The position numbers were made by a program, and so were the translations under genes. A stretch of DNA of 64,000 nt from Oceaniovalibus sp. ACAM 378 (GTDB taxonomy: Bacteria; Pseudomonadota; Alphaproteobacteria; Rhodobacterales; Rhodobacteraceae). Below the pieces are notes generated by a model. The model ran no database searches, was not told the DNA's origin, and saw only the letters and a program-made list of their open reading frames with translations. Shown here piece after piece: positions 46,529 through 56,060 of the stretch. Numbering within the stretch: position 1 is the stretch's first letter; each line of letters starts with the position of its first letter. The stretch is from the NCBI RefSeq assembly GCF_008085915.1, contig NZ_VSJK01000012.1, positions 62,001 through 126,000 of the forward strand, given 5' to 3'.

Positions 46529-47035
46529 ATGTTCTATTCAAATCTTGAACGCGCCGCCGGTCTGATGGCCATGGCAATGGCGCTGATCGGCGGTGCGGTT
46601 CTGCTGGCTCTGGTCGCGATGACCTGTGTCAGCATCACCGGGCGCGCCCTTGTGCCACTGAACATCGGGTTGGGCCCGGTTCCCGGTGATTTCGAATGGA
46701 TCGAATTGGGTGTCGGGTTTGCCGTCTTCAGCTTTCTGCCCTGGTGTCAGTTCACCGGCGGCCATGCCAGAGTCGACCTGTTTCAAAACTGGTTCGGCAC
46801 GCGCGGAAATGCGGCAATCGACATTCTGTCAAACCTGTTGATGACTGCCGCTGCAACGATCATAGCTTGGCGGCTGTATCTCGGGATGGCTGACAAACTG
46901 CGCTATGGTGAAACGACGTTCATCCTGCAACTGCCGTTGTGGCAGGCCTATGCCGCCGGGCTGGTCGGGGCTGTGGTGTTTGCGCTGGTCGCTGCGTTCT
47001 GTGTGATCCGCGCTGTGGCCGAGGCCCGGGAATGA
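46529..47035 (+). CDS. dctQ: TRAP transporter small permease DctQ
   Basis: Four-helix membrane protein of 168 residues, the small subunit of the TRAP transporter. Segments such as GGAVLLALVAMTCVSITGRA and ELGVGFAVFSFLPWCQFTGG, then HARVDLF, are typical of DctQ. Its stop overlaps the dctM start (ATGA), so the two membrane subunits are made together. 51 bases after dctP. Confidence 0.9.
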   Translation: MFYSNLERAAGLMAMAMALIGGAVLLALVAMTCVSITGRALVPLNIGLGPVPGDFEWIELGVGFAVFSFLPWCQFTGGHARVDLFQNWFGTRGNAAIDILSNLLMTAAATIIAWRLYLGMADKLRYGETTFILQLPLWQAYAAGLVGAVVFALVAAFCVIRAVAEARE

Positions 47036-48354
47036 GCAATTACGAGCTTGCCCTTTGGTCGTTTCCGGCGCTGCTGGTGCTGATCTTCCTGCGCATCCCG
47101 ATTGCGCTGGCGATGCTGACCGTCGCCTTTGGTGGAACCTATCTGGTGACCGGCGCAACGGGTATGACGCTGAACCAGATGAAAAGCCTGACGTTCAGCA
47201 CATTTTCAAGCTATTCTCTCTCCATAGTCCCGCTGTTTCTTTTGATGGGTCAGTTCGCCACCCTGTCGGGAATGAGCAGATCTCTGTTCAAAACAGCCGA
47301 GGCGTTTTTGGGCCACAGGAAGGGCGGCGTCGCCATGTCGGCCGTCGGGGCCTGTGCCGGGTTCGGGGCGATCTGCGGATCATCCTTGGCCACCGCCGCC
47401 ACCATGGGGCAGGTCGCCTTGCCCGAGCTGCGCCGCTATGGCTATTCCGGGGCGCTGGCCACCGGGACACTGGCGGCGGGCGGGACGCTGGGTATTCTGA
47501 TTCCGCCCTCCGTCATTCTGGTGATCTATGCAATTCTGACGGAACAGAACATCGCCAAGCTGTTCGTCGCTGCGATGATACCGGGGTTGCTGGCAGCACT
47601 GGGATATATGTGCGCCATCGCGATCTGGGTCCGGATCTCGCCAAACTCGGGCGGGACATTGCCGCGCGTGCCCTGGGGGGCGCGGATGCGCGCATTGGGC
47701 AAAGTCTGGCCGGTGCTGACGATCTTTCTTGTGGTGGTCGGCGGCATCTATCTGGGCGTTTTCACCCCGACCGAGGCCGCAGCCGTGGGTGCTGCGGGTA
47801 CCGGAATAGCGGCGGCTCTGTCCGGCGGGATGAGCTGGGCGAAACTGGTGCAGGCGATTCTGGCGACCGCATCCTCAACCGGCATGATCTTTTTGATCGT
47901 TCTGGGCGCGGCACTGTTCAACGGGTTTCTCGCCCTGACGCAACTGCCGCAACACTCGGCAGAATGGGTGGCCGGTCAGGGTTTTTCGCCCTGGTTCATC
48001 CTTACAGTGGTTCTGATCATGTATCTGGCGTTTGGCTGTATCATGGACAGTCTGTCGATGATCCTGCTGACCGTTCCGATCATCTTTCCGATCATGTCGG
48101 CGCTGGATTTCGGCGTGCCGCCCGCCGAATTCGGGCTGTGGTTCGGCATTCTGGTGCTGATCGTGGTCGAAGTCGGGCTGATCACACCGCCCGTGGGAAT
48201 GAACCTGTTCGTCATCAATTCGATGGCAAAGGACATTCCCATCGGTCAGACCTTTCGCGGCGTCTTGCCGTTTGTCCTCACTGATATCCTGCGGGTTGCG
48301 ATTTTGGCCGCGTTTCCCGCGATCACGCTCTGGCTGGTCTGGATCGTCTATTGA
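47032..48354 (+). CDS. dctM: TRAP transporter large permease DctM
   Basis: Membrane protein of 440 residues with about twelve helices and re-entrant loops, the transport subunit of the TRAP system. Landmarks are LRIPIALAML, VPLFLLMGQFATLSGMSRSL, GAICGSSLATAATMG, AAGGTLGILIPPSVILVIYA and VEVGLITPPVGMNLFVIN. It couples uptake to a sodium or proton gradient. The start is fixed by overlap with dctQ; a longer frame from 46939 is not used. Confidence 0.94.
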   Translation: MSNYELALWSFPALLVLIFLRIPIALAMLTVAFGGTYLVTGATGMTLNQMKSLTFSTFSSYSLSIVPLFLLMGQFATLSGMSRSLFKTAEAFLGHRKGGVAMSAVGACAGFGAICGSSLATAATMGQVALPELRRYGYSGALATGTLAAGGTLGILIPPSVILVIYAILTEQNIAKLFVAAMIPGLLAALGYMCAIAIWVRISPNSGGTLPRVPWGARMRALGKVWPVLTIFLVVVGGIYLGVFTPTEAAAVGAAGTGIAAALSGGMSWAKLVQAILATASSTGMIFLIVLGAALFNGFLALTQLPQHSAEWVAGQGFSPWFILTVVLIMYLAFGCIMDSLSMILLTVPIIFPIMSALDFGVPPAEFGLWFGILVLIVVEVGLITPPVGMNLFVINSMAKDIPIGQTFRGVLPFVLTDILRVAILAAFPAITLWLVWIVY

Positions 48355-48368
48355 CCGGGTGAACCGAA

Positions 48369-48394
48369 AACTCCCCGCGCGGTGGCGGGGAGTT
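48369..48394. terminator. Terminator between convergent transport operons
   Basis: Perfect 10-bp stem AACTCCCCGC / GCGGGGAGTT with a 6-base loop. On the minus strand it is followed by TTTTC, so it is best placed for the operon ending at 48445; it may also stop dctM transcripts. Confidence 0.75.
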
Positions 48395-48444
48395 GCATGT
48401 CAGGCTTGCGTTTTCATCTGGCCTTTTCGAACGGTCTGCGGCGG

Positions 48445-49989
48445 TTACGAAAACCACCACCGCTCGGCAATGCGCGACCCGTCCATCTGAAAGTTGTTGC
48501 CCAGAGTTTCTCCATGGGCCAACCCCGACGCCGCCGCATCGACAAAGTTGGCATACATCGGGATCACGGTACTGCCGCGTTCCGACAGAATCTGCTGCAT
48601 TTCGTAATAGATCGTGCGCCGCTTGGCCGAATCCAGCTCTTTGCGACCCTGCAACAGCAACTCCTGAAAACGCGCATCGGTCCAGTGGCTGTCATTCCAC
48701 GGCACACCGGCCTCGTATGCTGTGGCGAACATCCAGTCCTCGGTCGCGCGGCCCGAGAAATATGCCGCACACCATGGCTGTTTCAGCCAAACATTCGACC
48801 AATATCCATCGGCCGGTTCCTGCACCACGTTGATGTCGATACCGGATTTTTTCGCCGATGCCTGATACAACTGCGCGGAATCCACAGCGCCGTTGAACGC
48901 AGCATTCGACACTCGCAAATCGACCGTCAGATTTTCCATCCCGGCCTTTTTCAGGTGAAACTTTGCCTTGTCGGGGTCCATTTCGATCTGCGGCAGATCT
49001 TTGGCATAATACTGGTTTGCCGGGCCGATGGGGTGGTCGTTGCCGACGGCACCGTGGCCTTGCAGGATCTTGTTGACCAGTTCCTGACGATCCACCGAAT
49101 ATTTCAGCGCCAGCCGCACATCCAGATTGTCGAAGGGCGGAACGTCCATCAACATCGGAAAGGTATTGTGCTGGTTGCCCGTCACTTCGAAAATCTTGAT
49201 CTTCGGATTGGCCTTCAGCAGCGGCTCGGTCTTGAAGTCGATCCGATTTACCGCGTCGACCTGTCCGGTCAGCAGCGCGTTCATCCGGGCCGAAGAATCG
49301 TTGATCGCGATGAATTCAACCTCATCGAACCACCCCGCCTTGCCATCCTTATAGTGGCTTGCCACCCGTTTGCCCACGAAACGCACGCCGGGATCGAAAC
49401 TGACCACCTCGTACATTCCCGTTCCGATGCCTTTGACAATCGCCTCGTCGATCTGGCCGGCGGGGTACATCAGAAGGTGGTAATCCGACATCAGGAAGGG
49501 AAAGTCTGCGTTGCCTTCCTTCAGCACGATCTGAACCTGATGGTCGCCGGTCTTTTTCATCTCGTCGATACTGGCGACGATGGGCTGGGCGGCTGATTTT
49601 GCGCCGTCAGCCACGTGCATCGACAGGGATTCCAGCACGTCATCGGCGCCGAATGCCTTGCCGTTGTGAAAGGTCACGCCCTGCCGCAGGGTGAACGTCC
49701 AGGTCTTTGCATCCGGCGTGGCCTCCCAGCTTTCGGCCAGTTCGCCGATCAGTTCGCCGGTTGCCGAAACCTCGGTCAGGCAGTCGAACACGCAGCCATG
49801 GGCACCGTTGACCATGAAAGCATCGGAATGGGTCCGGCCATCCCAGCTGTCGGATGTGTTGGCGCCATTCAGACCCAGCCGCAGCCGCCCGCCCCTTTTC
49901 GCCTGTGCCAGTACTGGAAATCCGGTGGCCGCAAGAACGCCCACAGCCGCACCGCTGCGCAGAAGACCGCGTCGTGAAATCCGTGTCAT
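48445..49989 (-). CDS. Peptide-class ABC transporter substrate-binding protein (family 5), Tat-type signal
   Basis: Periplasmic binding protein of 514 residues. The N-terminus SRRGLLRSGAAVGVLAATG carries a twin-arginine motif, so export by Tat is likely. The family 5 body shows GELIGELAESWEATPDAKTW, TFTLRQGVTFHNGKAFGADD, and VRLALKYSVDRQELV. Dipeptide, oligopeptide, nickel and glycoside ligands are all possible in this family. It is the last gene after the two permeases and the dual ATPase, with an 84-base gap that holds its ribosome site AGGGAG. Confidence 0.9.
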   Translation of the reverse strand: MTRISRRGLLRSGAAVGVLAATGFPVLAQAKRGGRLRLGLNGANTSDSWDGRTHSDAFMVNGAHGCVFDCLTEVSATGELIGELAESWEATPDAKTWTFTLRQGVTFHNGKAFGADDVLESLSMHVADGAKSAAQPIVASIDEMKKTGDHQVQIVLKEGNADFPFLMSDYHLLMYPAGQIDEAIVKGIGTGMYEVVSFDPGVRFVGKRVASHYKDGKAGWFDEVEFIAINDSSARMNALLTGQVDAVNRIDFKTEPLLKANPKIKIFEVTGNQHNTFPMLMDVPPFDNLDVRLALKYSVDRQELVNKILQGHGAVGNDHPIGPANQYYAKDLPQIEMDPDKAKFHLKKAGMENLTVDLRVSNAAFNGAVDSAQLYQASAKKSGIDINVVQEPADGYWSNVWLKQPWCAAYFSGRATEDWMFATAYEAGVPWNDSHWTDARFQELLLQGRKELDSAKRRTIYYEMQQILSERGSTVIPMYANFVDAAASGLAHGETLGNNFQMDGSRIAERWWFS

Positions 49990-50073
49990 GTCTTTCTCCC
50001 TGTTGCCTTGTGCTGCGGCGGTTCTGTTCCGCCTTCTTGGCGTCCGGATGACCGGACATCTGGCATGATCCTG

Positions 50074-51717
50074 TCACATCTTATCAGTTGCGCCGTCACC
50101 GATGGTATCATTTCCGCGTTCGGCAAGAAGCCGCGTCAGCCAATCAGGGTCCATCTCCGGCACCGACGACAACAACAGGTCGGTATAGGGATGGTGCGGC
50201 GGCTGAAACATCCCGGCCTTGCCGCCCTGTTCGACCACGCGTCCGTCCTTCATCACCACCACTTCGTCGGCGATGGCGCGAACCGTCGCCAGATCGTGGG
50301 TAATGAACATATAGGTAAGCCCCAGGTCATCCTGCAAGCGTGCCAGCAATTTCAGAATGCCCTCTGCGACCAGTTGATCCAGCGCGCTGGTCACTTCGTC
50401 GCAGATGATAAACTTCGGTTCGGCCGCCAGCGCCCGGGCAATGCCGACGCGCTGTTTCTGCCCGCCCGACAATTCCGACGGCAGCCGGTCGATGTATTGC
50501 TTCGGCTCAAGCTCGATCTCGTTCAGCAATGCCTCGACCCGGGCGCGTTTTCTGGCGCCTCGGATCCCGCCATAGAATTCAACCGGGCGACCGATGATTT
50601 CACCGATTGTCTTGCGCGGATTCAGCGCCGTATCGGCCATCTGATAGATCATCTGCGCCTGACGCAACTGATCCTTGGTGCGCCTGCGATAATCGGCGGG
50701 CAAGGACACGCCATCAAATTCGATCGACCCATCCGAGGGTGGCAAGAGCCCGGTGATACAGCGCGCGACAGTGGATTTTCCCGACCCGGATTCACCGACA
50801 ACGGCAAGGGTGCGCCCGGCGTGGATGTCAAAGCTAACGTCGTGCAGCACGCTGATCTTGCCATAGGAGGCGCTGATGCCGCGCACCCGAACGCTTGGCA
50901 CGGCAGCCACAGGAATGGCGGGTTTCGCGGGGCGCTGAAAGCTTCGCACGGCCCAAAGCGAACGGGTATACTCCTGCGTCGGCGCTGACAGCATGGTGCG
51001 TGTATCGGCCTCTTCGACCTCGTCGCCCTTCAGCAGCACCTTGATCCGGTCAGCCATCTGCGCAACCACGGCAAGATCGTGGGTGATATAGATTGCGGCT
51101 GTGCCAAACTGTTCCACGATGTCACGGATCGACGCCAAAACCTCGATCTGGGTCGTGACGTCCAGCGCGGTGGTGGGTTCGTCGAACACGATCAGGTCGG
51201 GCCGACATGACATGGCCATCGCCGTCATCGCGCGCTGCAACTGCCCGCCGCTGACCTGATGGGGATAGCGGAATCCGATTTCTTCGGGGTTGGGCAGGCG
51301 CAGCTTGGCATAGAGATCCATCGCGTCACGCTGGCTTTGGGCGCGGTCCATGACGTGGTGCTGCGTCGGGCCTTCGGTGTGCTGGTCGATGATCCGGTGC
51401 GCCGGATTGAAGCTCGCCGCTGCCGATTGCGCCACATAGGCGATACGCCTGCCCAGCATCGCACGTTTCACAGCCGCCGGGGCGCTGACCAGATCCACGC
51501 CGTCGAACGCCACCGATCCAGCCGAAATCCGGCATCCGTCACGGGTGAACCCCATGGCGGCCAGCCCGACAGTGGATTTGCCCGCGCCGGATTCGCCGAT
51601 CAGGCCCAGCACCTCGCCCTTGTTCAGATCCAGATCGATACCGTTGACGATGGGCATCCAGATCTCATCGCTGCGACCTTCGATCTTCAGACCGCGGATT
51701 TTTAGAAGCTGTGTCAT
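50074..51717 (-). CDS. Peptide-class ABC transporter dual ATP-binding protein
   Basis: Two ABC ATPase domains in one 547-residue chain. First domain: Walker A GESGAGKST, signature VSGGQLQRAM, Walker B LIVFDEPTTALD; second: GESGSGKST, signature LSGGQKQRVG, FIICDEVTSALD. Each domain also carries the oligopeptide-family C-terminal region. It drives the permease pair encoded just upstream; its start overlaps the preceding stop by four bases. Second such importer in the window beside yejABEF. Confidence 0.92.
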   Translation of the reverse strand: MTQLLKIRGLKIEGRSDEIWMPIVNGIDLDLNKGEVLGLIGESGAGKSTVGLAAMGFTRDGCRISAGSVAFDGVDLVSAPAAVKRAMLGRRIAYVAQSAAASFNPAHRIIDQHTEGPTQHHVMDRAQSQRDAMDLYAKLRLPNPEEIGFRYPHQVSGGQLQRAMTAMAMSCRPDLIVFDEPTTALDVTTQIEVLASIRDIVEQFGTAAIYITHDLAVVAQMADRIKVLLKGDEVEEADTRTMLSAPTQEYTRSLWAVRSFQRPAKPAIPVAAVPSVRVRGISASYGKISVLHDVSFDIHAGRTLAVVGESGSGKSTVARCITGLLPPSDGSIEFDGVSLPADYRRRTKDQLRQAQMIYQMADTALNPRKTIGEIIGRPVEFYGGIRGARKRARVEALLNEIELEPKQYIDRLPSELSGGQKQRVGIARALAAEPKFIICDEVTSALDQLVAEGILKLLARLQDDLGLTYMFITHDLATVRAIADEVVVMKDGRVVEQGGKAGMFQPPHHPYTDLLLSSVPEMDPDWLTRLLAERGNDTIGDGATDKM

Positions 51718-52883
51718 TCTTTAAGCCCCGATGACCGGTGCAGCATCCAGTCCACCGTGAAACTCACCGCCACGGTCAACAGAGCGATGGCCCCTGCCGC
51801 CATCAATGGCAATGCGGCTGTCAGCGGTGAAAACGCGGCAAAGTTGATGAATTGCGACAGGTCCCGCACCATGGTGCCCCAGTCGGCCAGCGGCGGCTGG
51901 ATGCCCACGCCGAGAAACGACAGCGATGCGATGGTCAGGAACACGAAACAGAACCGCAGCCCGAATTCGGCCAGCAGAGGCGCCATGGCATTGGGCAGGA
52001 TTTCGCGAAAGATCAGGTATCCCATCCCTTCGCCGCGAAGCTTCGCCGCCTCGATATAATCCATCACCACTATGTTTCCGCCCACCGCCCGGGCCAGCCG
52101 GTAAACCCGGGTCGAATCGATCAGTGCGATAATGAAGATCATGTAAAGCGTCAGCAGCCCCTGCTCTGACCCCGCCCAGGCCGACGCGATCGTCATCAGC
52201 AGCAGCGCAAAGATCAGCGACGGAATCGCCATCAGCACGTCAACCATCCGGCTGAGCAACTGATCCAGCCAGCCCCCCAGCGTCGCCGCCAGAAACCCCA
52301 GAGTCCCGCCCAGAAGAAACGCCAACAGCGTCGTTGCAAAGGCGATGCCAACCGTATTTTGCGCGCCGAAGATCAGCCGACTCAGCAGGTCGCGCCCGAT
52401 CTGGTCGGTGCCCAGAGGAAACGCCGGATCGCCGCCAAATTCCGGATTGCCACCGGGCAGGATATTGACCCGGGCAAAAATCTCTTCTTGTCCGTGGGGT
52501 GCGATGGACCCGGCAAAGATCGCCACGACAGCATAGAGCAGAATTGTCAGGATGCCGAAACTGGCGGTCAGCGGCATCGCCCGGAACAGGCGCTTTGTGG
52601 CAGCCGTGCCCAGATACCGCCCCAGCAGCCGAAACAGAAATGCCATGACAGCGAACAGAATGAACCCCTGCACCGCCCAGCGGAAGAAAACGGCGCCATC
52701 GACAAAGAAATACAGCCGCACCGCCCAGAACAACAAGAACACCGCCAGCATCCAGCCAAAGGCAGATGTCATCCCCATGTCGCGAAACGCGGGCCGCCCG
52801 GACATTCGGCCAAAAAAGCGAAAAACCCATGCTGCAAGCAGCAACCCGGCAATTGTTGCCGCAAGGCCGGTCAGAACGATCAT
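51714..52883 (-). CDS. Peptide-class ABC transporter permease, OppC/DppC type
   Basis: Inner membrane permease of 389 residues. It has two extra hydrophobic segments at the N-terminus (about 3-20 and 42-95) before the standard OppC arrangement: a helix near 118, a short periplasmic loop (NILPGGNPEFGGDPAFPLGT, DQIGRDLLSRLIFG) and the core with the EAA region AKLRGEGMGYLIFREILPNA. OppC proteins are usually about 300 residues, so the added N-terminal membrane part is notable. Overlaps both neighbours by four bases. Confidence 0.9.
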   Translation of the reverse strand: MIVLTGLAATIAGLLLAAWVFRFFGRMSGRPAFRDMGMTSAFGWMLAVFLLFWAVRLYFFVDGAVFFRWAVQGFILFAVMAFLFRLLGRYLGTAATKRLFRAMPLTASFGILTILLYAVVAIFAGSIAPHGQEEIFARVNILPGGNPEFGGDPAFPLGTDQIGRDLLSRLIFGAQNTVGIAFATTLLAFLLGGTLGFLAATLGGWLDQLLSRMVDVLMAIPSLIFALLLMTIASAWAGSEQGLLTLYMIFIIALIDSTRVYRLARAVGGNIVVMDYIEAAKLRGEGMGYLIFREILPNAMAPLLAEFGLRFCFVFLTIASLSFLGVGIQPPLADWGTMVRDLSQFINFAAFSPLTAALPLMAAGAIALLTVAVSFTVDWMLHRSSGLKE

Positions 52884-53872
52884 CGGGGATGCCTCAGCCG
52901 GGGATTCGACAGAATCGACATCAGATCCGCCATCAGGTTCAGTAGGATATAGGCGGCGGCAAAGATCAGACAGCAGGCCTGTACCACCGGAATATCCCGG
53001 TTCTTGACCGAATCAACAAACAACTGCCCGATGCCGGGATAGACAAACACCACCTCAACCACCACGACACCAGTGATCAGATAGGCCAGATTCAGCGCGA
53101 TCACGTTGATGATCGGCGCCAGCGCATTGGGCAGCGCATGACGCAGAATCACCCGCATCGGCGACAGCCCCTTGAGCCGCGCCATTTCGATATATGGGCT
53201 GGCCAACAGGTTAATAATCGCCGCACGGGTCATGCGCATCATATGTGCAGTCACCACCAGCGTCAGGGTCAGCGCGGGCAACAGAGTCCGTTCCAGCCTC
53301 TCGCCCAAGCCCATATCGGAATAAATGTTGGACAGGGACGGCAGCAACGGATTCAGCACCGCCAGAAACAGGATCAGGATATAAGCCAGAAAGAACTCCG
53401 GCGACGAAATCGACGATAGGGTGGCGATATTCACCACCCGATCAAAAACCGAATTCCGATACAGCGCGGCAAGAATCCCAAGGGCCAGCGAGACTGGCAC
53501 GGCGATCGCCGCAGTCACCCCGGCCAGAAACATGGTGTTGGCAAACCGTGGCGCAATCTGTCCCATAACGCTGGATTGCCCCGACGTGGTGCCGGTGAAG
53601 CTGGTGAAATTTGCCTGTGCGAAACTTCTGCCCAGATCGCCCTGAATGACCCCTGCCAGCCATTGAAAATACCGAATGACCGGCGGCTGATCCAACCCCA
53701 GATCGCGACGGATTGATGCCACGGCTTCAGGCGTGGCACCTTGCCCCAGAATCGCCTGCGCAAAATCCCCGGGCAACATGTTGACGGCCGTGAAAATTAC
53801 GACCGAAACCACAAAAAGTGTCAGCAGACCCAGAAACAGCCGGTGCAATACAATGCGTGTCAGGCTTTTCAT
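52880..53872 (-). CDS. Peptide-class ABC transporter permease, OppB/DppB type
   Basis: Inner membrane permease of 330 residues, first gene of the operon. It shows the usual start helix (ITRIVLHRLFLGLLTLFVVS split around MKSLTR), a periplasmic loop with DLGLDQPPVIRYFQWL and GDLGRSFA, and the EAA region ARLKGLSPMRVILRHALPNA. Its stop overlaps the OppC-type gene by four bases. The gene upstream (proline iminopeptidase) ends 81 bases away in the same direction and could share a transcript. Confidence 0.92.
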   Translation of the reverse strand: MKSLTRIVLHRLFLGLLTLFVVSVVIFTAVNMLPGDFAQAILGQGATPEAVASIRRDLGLDQPPVIRYFQWLAGVIQGDLGRSFAQANFTSFTGTTSGQSSVMGQIAPRFANTMFLAGVTAAIAVPVSLALGILAALYRNSVFDRVVNIATLSSISSPEFFLAYILILFLAVLNPLLPSLSNIYSDMGLGERLERTLLPALTLTLVVTAHMMRMTRAAIINLLASPYIEMARLKGLSPMRVILRHALPNALAPIINVIALNLAYLITGVVVVEVVFVYPGIGQLFVDSVKNRDIPVVQACCLIFAAAYILLNLMADLMSILSNPRLRHPR

Positions 53873-53953
53873 TGACCGCCAGAGTAGTGAAAGCTGGTGC
53901 CGCGTGTAAAGCCCCTTGGCATCGCCCCCGAGTCACCGGCGACGACGCGGAAT

Positions 53954-54925
53954 TCAATCCGGCCTCAGCCCGTCCATCGTCTGGACCAATGCGCGACTGA
54001 TCCCCGGTTCTGACAGCGCGTGTCCGGCGCGCGGTATCATGATCAGGCGCGATCCCGGCCATGCCCGGTGCAGCCCGTATGCCGATGCGGGCGGGCAGAT
54101 CATGTCATACCGGCCCTGCACGATTGTGCCCGGCACATTTTTTAACCGGCCGATATCGCTCAGGATCTGGCCGTCACGTTCCAGAAATCCGGCATTGGTG
54201 AAATAGTGGTTCTCCAACCGGGCAAAGGCACGGGCATACTCCCCCGGACTTTCGCCGCCGGGACCGTCGTTGTCGATACTGGCCAGCGTATTTTCCCAGG
54301 CGGTCCAGGCACGTGCATGACGGGTTTCGACCTGCAAATCGCCGGAAAACAGCCGCCGGTGATAGGCTGCGATCAGATCGTGACGCTCATCTTCGGGAAT
54401 CAGATCGGTGAACCGTGACCAGACATCGGGCCAGAACTGACCCGCGCCACCGCCATAGAACCACTGCAATTCCGCCTGCGTCATCGTGAACACACCGCGC
54501 AGCACCAGATGCGCCACCCGTTCGGGATGCGTTTCGCCATAGATCAGCGCCAGCGTCGCACCCCAGCTTCCGCCAAACACGATGAACTTGTCGACGGCCA
54601 GTGCCTTTCGGATCCGTTCGATATCGGCGACCAGATGCCATGTGGTGTTCGCCTCGACAGAGGCATGCGGGCGCGAACGACCACAGCCGCGCTGATCGAA
54701 CAACACGATGCGATACACTGACGGGTCGAAATATCGCCGCATTGACGGCGAACAGCCCCCGCCGGGGCCGCCATGCAGCACGATCACCGGAATTCCGTCA
54801 CGCGCCCCGCATTGCTCGACATAAATGCGATGACCATCTCCCACCTCCAGCATCCGCTGATCGAACGGATCGACCGGCGGATACAAAAACTGGGCTGCGT
54901 TCTTTTGACCAGAGACCTTATCCAT
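53954..54925 (-). CDS. pip: Proline iminopeptidase
   Basis: Alpha/beta-hydrolase of family S33 that removes N-terminal proline from peptides, 323 residues. Landmarks are [20 protein letters not shown] (oxyanion region), [11 protein letters not shown], the nucleophile elbow [10 protein letters not shown] and the histidine in [10 protein letters not shown]. The ATG at 54925 begins the family homology; the frame stays open to 54994. It precedes a peptide importer operon in the same direction, which fits use of imported peptides. Divergent from ubiG. Confidence 0.93.
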   Translation of the reverse strand: MDKVSGQKNAAQFLYPPVDPFDQRMLEVGDGHRIYVEQCGARDGIPVIVLHGGPGGGCSPSMRRYFDPSVYRIVLFDQRGCGRSRPHASVEANTTWHLVADIERIRKALAVDKFIVFGGSWGATLALIYGETHPERVAHLVLRGVFTMTQAELQWFYGGGAGQFWPDVWSRFTDLIPEDERHDLIAAYHRRLFSGDLQVETRHARAWTAWENTLASIDNDGPGGESPGEYARAFARLENHYFTNAGFLERDGQILSDIGRLKNVPGTIVQGRYDMICPPASAYGLHRAWPGSRLIMIPRAGHALSEPGISRALVQTMDGLRPD

Positions 54926-55006
54926 GACAGTCCTATATATGGTGCAAACCCGCCCCGCCACGGTATCGTCGCGAAAAGGGGCCCGCCAACGCAAAAAGGT
55001 CCGCCC

Positions 55007-55756
55007 ATGTCCAGCGCCGCCATAAACACCGTCGATGACAGCGAAATCGCGAAATTTGAGGCGATGGCAGCCGAATGGTGGGATCCGAACGGAAAATTCA
55101 AGCCGCTACACATGCTGAATCCCTGCCGGCTGGATTATATCACCGCGCAGATCGCTGCGGAATTTGGCTGCGACCTGAAGACGCAGGCGCCGTTCGCCGG
55201 GCTGCGAATCCTCGATATCGGCTGCGGTGGCGGGTTGTTGTCTGAACCCATGGCGCGGCTGGGGGCCGATGTGGTGGGCGCCGACGCTGCCGAACGCAAC
55301 ATTCCGGTTGCGCAGCTGCACGCCGAACAGTCGGGCCTGACCATCGATTACCGCCATACCACGGCCGAGGCACTGGCCGAAGCGGGCGAACAGTTTGACG
55401 CCGTGCTGAACATGGAAGTCGTCGAACACGTCGCCGATCCGCTGATCTATCTGACGGCCTGCCGCCAGCTTATGAAACCCGGCGGATTGATGGTCTGTTC
55501 AACGCTGAACCGGAACCCCAAAAGCTTTGCCATGGCGATTCTCGGGGCGGAATGGGTGATGCGCTGGCTGCCAAAGGGCACCCACGACTGGTCGAAATTC
55601 ATCACTCCCGACGAATTGTTCGACCTGCTGCGCCGCGCGGGGCTCGATCCGGTGGACAAGACCGGTTTTGTCTTCAATCCGTTGTCATGGAACTGGAGCC
55701 TGTCCGACCGCGATCTGAGCTGCAATTACACCACAACCAGCGTGAAACCGGCCTGA
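55007..55756 (+). CDS. ubiG: Ubiquinone biosynthesis O-methyltransferase UbiG
   Basis: SAM-dependent enzyme that makes both O-methylations of the ubiquinone ring, 249 residues. The protein starts with the typical [20 protein letters not shown], then [12 protein letters not shown], motif [21 protein letters not shown], and [12 protein letters not shown]. The ATG at 55007 has AAAAAGG upstream; the open frame to 54773 covers the divergent promoter and pip start. Convergent with grxC, 13 bases apart. Confidence 0.96.
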   Translation: MSSAAINTVDDSEIAKFEAMAAEWWDPNGKFKPLHMLNPCRLDYITAQIAAEFGCDLKTQAPFAGLRILDIGCGGGLLSEPMARLGADVVGADAAERNIPVAQLHAEQSGLTIDYRHTTAEALAEAGEQFDAVLNMEVVEHVADPLIYLTACRQLMKPGGLMVCSTLNRNPKSFAMAILGAEWVMRWLPKGTHDWSKFITPDELFDLLRRAGLDPVDKTGFVFNPLSWNWSLSDRDLSCNYTTTSVKPA

Positions 55757-55769
55757 GCCGGCGCGCCTG

Positions 55770-56027
55770 TCAGGCCGCCAGCATGGGGTCGAGTTTGCCA
55801 GCCCGCTCCAGCGCATTCAATTCGTCGAAACCGCCCACATGCTGACCGTCGATGAAAATCTGCGGCACTGTGCGGCGGCCATTGGCACGCTGCATCATCG
55901 CCTGTTTCTGCGCCGCATCGCGGGACACATCGATCTCGGCAAAGCCGGCACCCTTAGTTGTCAGCAGCCGCTTGGCCGCGTGGCAGAATCCGCAAGTCGG
56001 CGAGGTATAGATTTCGACAGTGGCCAT
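55770..56027 (-). CDS. grxC: Glutaredoxin 3
   Basis: Small glutathione-dependent disulfide reductase, 85 residues. The active site is CGFC (Cys12-Cys15) instead of the common CPYC; a CGFC site occurs in other Rhodobacterales glutaredoxins. The glutathione-binding TVPQIFIDGQHVGGFDEL is intact. It follows comF by 33 bases in the same direction. Confidence 0.94.
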   Translation of the reverse strand: MATVEIYTSPTCGFCHAAKRLLTTKGAGFAEIDVSRDAAQKQAMMQRANGRRTVPQIFIDGQHVGGFDELNALERAGKLDPMLAA

Positions 56028-56060
56028 GGTGCATTCTCCTTATCCGGTTTGATGCAATAC

